In this document: positions 1-6,200 of the stretch, piece by piece
Layout of the letters: each line of letters opens with the position of its first letter
How positions within the stretch are numbered: position 1 is the stretch's first letter
The notes under the pieces: generated by a model
What the model saw: the letters and a program-made list of their open reading frames with translations, nothing else
What the model was told of the DNA's origin: nothing
Databases searched by the model: none
Position numbers and translations under genes: made by a program
Source of the DNA: CAZPMT01 sp964587655
GTDB taxonomy: Bacteria > Hydrogenedentota > Hydrogenedentia > Hydrogenedentales > SLHB01
Reading direction: 5' to 3'
Assembly: GCA_964587655.1 (NCBI GenBank)
Contig: CAZPMT010000190.1
Coordinates: 1-6,756, forward strand
Length of the DNA stretch: 6,756 bases

Positions 1-1590
1 CAACAGGGTCGCGCCAGTACCCTTCCGACGGGGCCGGGGGCAAACGAAAACATCATGAAGCGGGAGAACGAACCCATTACCCCCGGTGAATCCACGCTGA
101 ACAAGGCCCTCGATATCCCCAGGCTGTCGGATCGCGTCGCGTCCGAAGTGATCGAACGCGAACATGCCCTGACCCCGGATACGGACGCCATGGCAAAGGT
201 CGACGCGAAGATCATCGAGATCTCGCAGAACACCGCCCGTCAGGGAATCGAGACGCCGCGCCGCCTCGTAAGCCCAAGTCCCGACCGCATCGTCGCCGAG
301 AACGAATTCCCGACCCTGCGCGCTCCTTCCGACACTGAGGGCGAATCCTTGGCGTTGAGCGGCCTGCCCGCGAGGAGCACGCTGGGCGACGCCGTCCAGC
401 CGCCGGGCACAGGCCTGCAAGGGGCCGAAGGGACCCCGGCGCCTCCCTATGAAGAGAACGTGCTGTTGCCGGAACGCGTCATGCCGGAGGAACCCCTTCT
501 CCCCGAGATCCAGGTGCTTGCCCGCGCCCCCGTCGTCGAGCAGGTCCGCAAGGAAAACCCTTATCAGTTCATGGACAACCTCGTTGACATCAATCTCGAC
601 ACCTATGTCGTGCCCGGCGAAAAGGAAGGCTATTTCCGCCTCCAGATCGCGCCAAAGAAAGGGGAGAACATCCCAGCCCTTCCGAAAGACGTCACGTTCG
701 TCATCGACGCATCGGGCAGCATCCTCCAGCGCAAACTGGACGTTACCGCCAAGGGCGTCAAGAGCATGGTCGCTCTTCTGAGAGCGGAGGACCGGTTCAA
801 CATTGTGGTCTTCAGAGACAACCCCACCTTCTTCCAGCCCAGCGCTGTTCCGGGAACGCCTGAGAACAAGAGCGCGGCCCTACAGTTCCTTACGGGTCTC
901 GAGTCCGGCGGCCAAACGGACGTTTACAATGCGCTTCGCCCCGTAATCATGTCGCCGCCCCGGAAAGGCGTGCCCGGCATTGTCGTCGTCATGACCGACG
1001 GACGCCCGACCGTCGGCCTGCGCGATGCCCGCGCGCTGATCAACCAGATTTCGGAAGAGAACACCGCCGGCAATACGATCTTCACCTTGGGCGGCGGCAA
1101 CACCGTGAACCGCTACCTTCTTGACCTCCTCGCGTATCGCAACAGAGGCGAAGCGCAGGTACTCCCTTCCTTCGACAACCTGGCCAGCGACCTGCCGAAC
1201 TTCTTCACCCGGCTCAACGATCCCATCTTGGCCGGGCTTCGCGCCAACTACGGCCAGATCAGCGACGAGGATAGCGTCGTTCCAAAGGCCATACCGGATT
1301 TCTTCAAAGGCCGCGCCATCACCGTCTACGGACGCTTCACCCCCGCGAAAGACAACGAGTTCTTCATGAGGCTCGTCGGCGCCGCCGAGTCGGACAAGAA
1401 AGAAGTCATCTTCAAGGCCGACCTCCGCAAAGCCGCGACCGGCGACGAAAAAATCGCCCGAAATTGGGCCTTCGAGCGCATCTACTACCTCATCGGCGAG
1501 ATCTGCCGCCTCGGCGACAAACCCGAACTCGTCAGCGAACTCCAGCAACTCAGCCAGAAATACAACATCCGCACAAGCTACAGCAACTAG
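1..1590 (+). CDS. VWA-domain protein with intact MIDAS site, 5'-partial
   Basis: The frame is open from base 1 to the TAG at 1588-1590. The first ATG (55) has no ribosome binding site at normal spacing (the G-run at 36-40 lies 14 bases away), and the 18 codons before it read in frame in the same Pro/Gly-rich style, so I treat it as internal and the start as lying upstream. Roughly the first 170 visible residues are Pro/Glu-rich and look like a disordered linker. A von Willebrand A domain follows from about base 690 to 1230, with a complete metal-ion-dependent adhesion site: DASGS at 706-720, Thr of GGQTD at 916-918, and Asp of MTDG at 997-999. The C-terminal tail (about 1450-1590, WAFERIYYLIGEI then YNIRTSYSN) resembles the end of VIT/VWA proteins related to inter-alpha-trypsin inhibitor heavy chains, but no VIT domain is visible. 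VWA domains mediate metal-dependent protein binding; the partner is unknown. A membrane anchor or VIT domain could lie in the missing N-terminus. The VWA call is firm; the role is not. Confidence 0.88.
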   Translation, partial: QQGRASTLPTGPGANENIMKRENEPITPGESTLNKALDIPRLSDRVASEVIEREHALTPDTDAMAKVDAKIIEISQNTARQGIETPRRLVSPSPDRIVAENEFPTLRAPSDTEGESLALSGLPARSTLGDAVQPPGTGLQGAEGTPAPPYEENVLLPERVMPEEPLLPEIQVLARAPVVEQVRKENPYQFMDNLVDINLDTYVVPGEKEGYFRLQIAPKKGENIPALPKDVTFVIDASGSILQRKLDVTAKGVKSMVALLRAEDRFNIVVFRDNPTFFQPSAVPGTPENKSAALQFLTGLESGGQTDVYNALRPVIMSPPRKGVPGIVVVMTDGRPTVGLRDARALINQISEENTAGNTIFTLGGGNTVNRYLLDLLAYRNRGEAQVLPSFDNLASDLPNFFTRLNDPILAGLRANYGQISDEDSVVPKAIPDFFKGRAITVYGRFTPAKDNEFFMRLVGAAESDKKEVIFKADLRKAATGDEKIARNWAFERIYYLIGEICRLGDKPELVSELQQLSQKYNIRTSYSN

Positions 1591-1617
1591 CAGTATCCCG
1601 CCCCAGGCAACAATCGT

Positions 1618-1646
1618 TTGTGATTGACCGGAGCAATGGGTATCAT
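1618..1646 (+). promoter_or_regulatory. Possible sigma-70-type promoter for the oxidoreductase gene
   Basis: TTGTGA (1618-1623, 4 of 6 to TTGACA) is separated by 17 bases from TATCAT (1641-1646, 5 of 6 to TATAAT). Transcription would begin near 1653, leaving a leader of about 25 bases before the ATG at 1678. The location fits well, but the -35 match is modest and read-through from the VWA gene is equally possible, because no convincing terminator lies between the genes. Confidence 0.33.
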
Positions 1647-1665
1647 CTTTCAAGTGCACGAACCA

Positions 1666-1670
1666 GGGAG
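1666..1670 (+). promoter_or_regulatory. Ribosome binding site fixing the start at 1678
   Basis: GGGAG lies 7 bases before the ATG at 1678. The same frame is open further upstream, with ATGs at 1624 and 1636, but these lack a Shine-Dalgarno sequence and would put about 18 extra residues in front of a twin-arginine signal. The site therefore decides the start codon. Confidence 0.75.
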
Positions 1671-1677
1671 AAACGTC

Positions 1678-2898
1678 ATGGAAACGACACCGTTATCGCG
1701 AAGAAGCTTCTTGGCGGCATCAGGTCTTGCCGTGGGCGCCGGGATGGTGCTGGAGCGTTCGGCCTTCGGCGCGAACGACCGCATTTCCGTGGGCATGATC
1801 GGCACGGGAGATCGGTGCGGCTCGCACATTCAGGAACTCGGCAAGCTGCGCGAATCGAACAAGGTCGAGATCACGGCCGTGTGCGACGTGTGGCGCCGCA
1901 ATCGCGAAGCCGCCGCCGCGCGCGTCGAGAAACTCTTCGGCAAGAAACCGTTCCAGACCTCGCGGTTTGGCGAGTTGATTGCGCGAGACGATATTGACGC
2001 GGTTGTCATCGCCACGCCGGATTTCGCGCATACGCCCATCATGATCGAAGCGCTGAAGAACAAGAAGGACGTCTACGTCGAGAAGCCCATGTCGATCACG
2101 ATCGAAGAGGCGAACGAGGCTATGGACCTCGCCCGCAAGAACGAGCGCGTGGTTCAGGCTGGCACCCAGCGCCGGAGCGAGGGCTGCTGGAAAGCCGCGC
2201 GCAAGTTCCTCGCCTCGGGCCAACTCGGCCAGGTCACCCGGGTATCCGCCGCAAACTGCTTCAATGAGCCGCGGTGGGCCCGCGATTTCAGCGACTGCAA
2301 ACAAGAAGACGTGGACTGGGACGCCTACCTGTTCAACCGCCCGAAGGTCGCGTTCGACGCGCGCCTGCTGCGCCGCTGGCACCTATACAAGATGTGCACG
2401 AATGGCATCTCCGGCCTCTGGATGAGCCACTTGGTCGATGCCGCCGCGAACGTCATGAACGTTTCATATCCCAACAGCGCGGTCGCGCTCGGCGGCATCT
2501 ACATGTGGAAAGACGGCCGCGAACACACCGACGTGTTCCACGCGCTGCTTGACTATCCCGAAGCGTTCCTCTTCGACTGGTGCATGGGCCTCACCAACTC
2601 CGCCGGCACCCACTTCACCATCCACGGCCGCTACGGCACGCTCGAGCCAGAGAAACTCGCCTATACCGGCGAAGGCGGCGAAAAAGACAAACAGATCGCC
2701 GACGGCAAACTCGATCCCGTCCCCGACGAAAACCACATGGCCAATTGGCTCGAATGCATCCGCACGCGCCAACGCCCCAACGCCGACATCGAGTTCGGCC
2801 ACCAACATTCCGCGGCCACCATCATGGCGGCCAACGCCCTGGAAACCGGCCAGCGCATGCGGTACGACCGCGACCAACGCAAGATCCTTCCCGGCTGA
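1678..2898 (+). CDS. Tat-exported Gfo/Idh/MocA-family oxidoreductase
   Basis: A complete 406-residue protein. Residues 1-32 form a twin-arginine signal (SRRSFL at 7-12, then a small-residue hydrophobic stretch; cleavage probably around the AFGA at 29-32), so it should be exported folded with its cofactor. The N-terminal Rossmann fold starts at about residue 35, with the dinucleotide-binding loop GMIGTGDRCG at 39-48. The family EKP motif is at 135-137 (VEKPMS); its Lys is a catalytic or cofactor-contacting residue in characterised members. The C-terminal alpha/beta domain contains SHLVD at 250-254, where His251 and Asp254 sit where the family keeps its catalytic His/Asp. Family members use NAD(P) to oxidise or reduce sugars, inositols and related polyols. 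The substrate cannot be read from sequence. Secreted members of this type are numerous in planctomycete-like bacteria, where they are generally linked to carbohydrate use. It lies 87 bases after the VWA gene on the same strand, with a good GGGAG site. The family and export calls are secure; the specificity is unknown. Confidence 0.93.
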   Translation: METTPLSRRSFLAASGLAVGAGMVLERSAFGANDRISVGMIGTGDRCGSHIQELGKLRESNKVEITAVCDVWRRNREAAAARVEKLFGKKPFQTSRFGELIARDDIDAVVIATPDFAHTPIMIEALKNKKDVYVEKPMSITIEEANEAMDLARKNERVVQAGTQRRSEGCWKAARKFLASGQLGQVTRVSAANCFNEPRWARDFSDCKQEDVDWDAYLFNRPKVAFDARLLRRWHLYKMCTNGISGLWMSHLVDAAANVMNVSYPNSAVALGGIYMWKDGREHTDVFHALLDYPEAFLFDWCMGLTNSAGTHFTIHGRYGTLEPEKLAYTGEGGEKDKQIADGKLDPVPDENHMANWLECIRTRQRPNADIEFGHQHSAATIMAANALETGQRMRYDRDQRKILPG

Positions 2899-2950
2899 CC
2901 CGAGGTCCCGCCAAGACGGTCAGCCTTCGGCCTCGGTTGGCAGGAAAGAT

Positions 2951-2980
2951 TTGACATTAAGCGCTGTTTTAAGATAGAAT
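2951..2980 (+). promoter_or_regulatory. Near-consensus sigma-70-type promoter for the protease gene
   Basis: A perfect TTGACA -35 box (2951-2956) is followed after 18 bases by TAGAAT (2975-2980, 5 of 6 to TATAAT). It stands in a locally AT-rich patch of an otherwise GC-rich sequence, in the only sizeable intergenic gap, facing the downstream gene. Transcription would start near 2987, giving an untranslated leader of roughly 225 bases. No experimental evidence is available here. Confidence 0.6.
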
Positions 2981-3010
2981 GGTAAGAAGCGACGGGTATC
3001 TTTTGGCGCT
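2960..3010. promoter_or_regulatory. Imperfect two-part dyad over the -10 box and predicted start site
   Basis: AGCGC (2960-2964) is complementary to GCGCT (3006-3010), and AAGATA (2971-2976) to TATCTT (2997-3002). The arms nest around a 20-base centre, with unequal spacers of 6 and 3 bases. The dyad covers the promoter spacer, part of the -10 box and the predicted transcription start, where a repressor operator could sit. It may be chance; no known operator is recognised. Confidence 0.25.
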
Positions 3011-3200
3011 GATCTAAGTGCGGTGAGTTTTTGTGCCCGCTTGGGCGGTAACACTGAAGTTGTGAGGGTCGGGGTCTTGAAGGCGGTTTCTTTTCTTCAC
3101 AGTGTACCGTCATCTTCGCGGGGGCAAGTCTTCTCGCATCCGCGCCATTGATAAAGACGCGCATTTTTGGGGCGCGCCAGGCGTAACTACTAGGGAAAAG

Positions 3201-3205
3201 AAAGG
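3201..3205 (+). promoter_or_regulatory. Ribosome binding site for the protease gene
   Basis: AAAGG lies 7 bases before the ATG at 3213; a second purine match, AGGGA, is at 3192-3196. Together with the signal peptide that begins directly at this ATG, it selects 3213 as the start even though the frame is open further upstream. Confidence 0.6.
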
Positions 3206-3212
3206 TCTTGCC

Positions 3213-6200
3213 ATGAGAGCGTCGTACGCGATCCTGGGTCTTGTTGCCGTTTGTGTACTTGCGGCCGCGCTGCCTTGCGAGGGCCAGATGTGGGCCGAGG
3301 GGATGCCGGATGGGCGTGTGGCAGAGGTGCAGGCCTTGTTGAGCTCGGTCACGGCCCCTCCCGGCGCCAAGGCAGGCTCCGAAGAGGCGCGAATCTCGGT
3401 GACAGAAGATAGGTATGTGATGTTTGTGGGCGCTCCCGCAGGGGCGTTTTTTGCGGGGTACGCGGCGGCGGGCGGAACGCCGGAGGCGACGGCGCTCGCG
3501 TTCCTGGACAAACACCGCGCCCTCTTCGTAGGCCCAAGCGCCGCGCTGGATTTTGGTCCGGTTCGAGTGAGTCAGGACGAGGATCGATCGTACGTGCATT
3601 TTCAGGAAACGTATGCCGGGTTGCCCGTCTATGGGACGGATATCATGGTGCAGGTGCAGGGGGGCGACGGAGTGGCTTGCGCCTTGGCCAGTCTGATGCG
3701 CGAGGCGGAGCCCCTGGACTCCGGAAATCTTTCCATCCAGCCGATGCTTGATTCCTCTAAGGCGGAGACGGCGGCTACGGCGTGGTTGGCGGCGCAATTC
3801 CCAGGAGTGGCGTTGCAGGCGACACCGGCGGAACTCCTGATCTTTGATCCTGAAGTAGTTGGTACCGAGGGCCCCATACGGCTCGTGTGGCAGACGACCG
3901 TCAGGAGCGTGGGCGAACTCGTCGTGGATGAGTTCGTGCTGGTTGATGCGCACACCGGCGAGATTGCGTTCCATTACACGCGCCTGCAGGAAGCCCGCGT
4001 CCGTCAGATTTACGACTCGAACAATACCACCGCGGATCCGGGGACCTTGGTTCGTTCGGAAGGGCAAGGCCCCTGCGGCATCGTGGACGCGGACGACGCG
4101 TATGTGTACTTCGGTAACGTCTACGACTTCTACTTTGCGCACGAAGCGCGGGATAGCATCGATGGGGCTGGCATGACCTTGAGCGCCACGGTGCGGTACT
4201 GCTATCCCGGTTACCCGTGTCCGTACCAGAACGCGTTCTGGGATTCGGGCGGGGAACGCATGTATTTCGGGCAGGGATTCGCGTCCGCGCTGGACGTCGT
4301 CGGGCACGAACTGACCCACGGTGTGACAAGTCATGAATCCAACCTCATTTATTCCGGCCAGTCGGGCGCCATGAATGAGTCGTTTTCGGATATGTGGGGC
4401 GAATGGATCGAGATTGAGAATGGTGAGCCACCCAGCGAGCGGTGGCTCATGGGCGAGAACCTTCCGATTGGGGCGATCCGGTCGATGTCGAACCCTCCCG
4501 CGTTCGGCGATCCGGACCGGATGGGAAGTCCCTACTACTACTACGGCAGCGGGGACAACGGCGGCGTGCACACCAACAGCGGCGTCGGCAACAAGTTGTG
4601 TTACCTGCTCACTGACGGCGACAGCTTCAATGGTTACACGATCTCGGGCATGGGCCTGACGACAACGGAGAGCATATTCTACGAATGTAACGTCAACCTG
4701 CTGGGGCCGAGTTCGAATTATGCGGCACTCGCGGATGCATTGGCGCAGGCGGCAATCAACAAGGGGCTATCGACGGCAGATCGCACCAACGTCGATCAGG
4801 CGTGCCTGGCGGTCGAGATCAAGGTCTTCCAGGTGCCGCTGTGCGATGCGTTGGACAATTGCAGTCTGACTTGGGCGACGAGTGGGAACGCGAATTGGTT
4901 TGGGCAGACGACCTATAGCCACGACGGGGTTGACGCGGCGCAAAGCGGCGCCATGGGCGACAGCCAGTCGTGCAGCCTCACTACCCAAGTGACCGGGCCG
5001 AGCCCGCTCACGTTCTGGTGGTCCGTGTCTTCGGAATCGGGTTATGACTACCTGAGATTCTACATTGACGACGTCCAACAGGGCAGCGGTATTTCGGGTC
5101 AAGTCGGATGGGCCCAAAAGTCATTCGCGATTGCGACGGGGACACACACGCTCCGGTGGACGTACTCGAAAGATGTGTCCTTGAGCGTCGGATCGGATGC
5201 GGGGTGGGTCGACCAGGTGGTGTTCACCGGTCCGCCCGCCATCAGCCGCCTTCCGATTTCCCTCGCGCCAATGTGCAGTCAGGGCAGTAATGCGGGGAGC
5301 CAGACGTTCGAGGTCTGGAATTCGGGCGGGGGGACGCTGAGCTATACGATCACGGACAACGCGACGTGGCTGGCCGTCAGCCCGGCAAGCGGGACCTCGA
5401 CCGGCGAGCACGACACTATAGCGGTGAGCTACAGCACGTCGGGTCTCTCGGCCGGTGCGTACAGCGCGACAATTACCATCAGCGCGTCCGGCGCGACGAA
5501 CACGCCTCAGACGGTCGGCGTGTCCCTGACAGTGAACCCGTCGAGTACGATCGGGAACACGACGGCGTTCGGCCAGTCGGTGACCTCGAGCTACCGGCGG
5601 GCGGTGCCGTTCACGATGTCCGAGGATGGCACGCTCGAGAGCGTGAGTATGTACCATGGTAGCGGCAGTGGGAACATGATTTTGAGCGTGTACGGGACGG
5701 GTGCTAACGGGCTGCCGGGTCCGCGTCTGGGCGTGACGGCCTCGACGGCGGTGAATGGTGTGGCGGGCTGGCAGACGATACCGCTGACGAGCCCGGTGCC
5801 CGTGCAGGCGGGAACGACGATCTGGCTTGCGTGGGTTTATCAAAACACGGTGAGGATCTACTATCAAACGGGTACGCCGGGCCGGGCGGATTCGGGAGTC
5901 GGTTGGTCTGGTGGTATGCCGGACCCGTTCGGGAGCAGTACGCAAGCGAACACTGTCTATTCGATTTACGCCACGTATGTGCCGGCTCCTACGACAGTGC
6001 GGTTTAGCCAGGCAAGTTCGTCCGGTTCGGAAGGAACGACACCTGCGAACTTGCAGGTGACGCTATCGTCGGCCTCAACACAGACGGTGACGGTGAACTA
6101 TGCGGTGACGGGCGGGACGGCCACGGGCGGCGGCGTGGACTATACGTTGGCGAACGGGCAACTCAGTTTCTCGCCCGGCCAGACCAGCCAGCCCATCCCG

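Larger units (their letters stand above)
2899..3212 (+). other. Non-coding region and long leader of the protease gene
   Basis: These 314 bases separate the oxidoreductase stop from the protease start. The first 40 or so can form imperfect hairpins (CCGAGG 2900-2905 with CCTCGG 2931-2936, or GCCAA 2910-2914 with TTGGC 2937-2941) but without a following T-run, so no intrinsic terminator is convincing. A strong promoter follows at 2951-2980. From about 2987 to 3212 lies a leader of about 225 bases, less biased towards C than the upstream genes, with a purine tract (3192-3205) just before the start codon. I recognise no riboswitch, tRNA or known small RNA in it, and no credible small gene. Confidence 0.6.

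Noticed and set aside
1611..1626. Small inverted repeat CAATC/GATTG after the VWA gene as a terminator.
   Set aside because: Only five AT-containing pairs and no T-run. It also overlaps the -35 box of the better-supported promoter candidate.
2899..2941. Possible rho-independent terminator after the oxidoreductase gene.
   Set aside because: The stems (CCGAGG/CCTCGG, GCCAA/TTGGC) compete with each other, have large loops and are not followed by a T-run.
2979..3017. A 12-codon frame (ATG at 2979, TAA at 3015) as a leader peptide.
   Set aside because: Its ATG overlaps the -10 box, so it would not be transcribed from the predicted promoter, and it has no ribosome binding site.
3141..3178. GC-rich hairpin with a T5 run in the protease leader (GCGC at 3142-3145 and 3159-3162, TTTTT at 3164-3168), a possible attenuator.
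   Set aside because: The stem is only four base pairs with a 13-base loop, and a competing pairing with GGCGCG at 3171-3176 exists. It is too weak to call.
2661..4571. A very long open frame on the minus strand (over 600 codons) across the oxidoreductase end, the intergenic gap and the protease start.
   Set aside because: It lies antisense to two well-supported genes, its translation is Arg/His/Pro-rich with no recognisable domain, and it crosses the non-coding gap and promoter. High GC content makes such stop-free antisense frames common.
5121..5945. Minus-strand open frame of 274 codons within the protease tail.
   Set aside because: The product is almost entirely Arg, His, Ala and Thr, the usual mirror of a GC-rich coding strand, and the + strand frame encodes clear domains.
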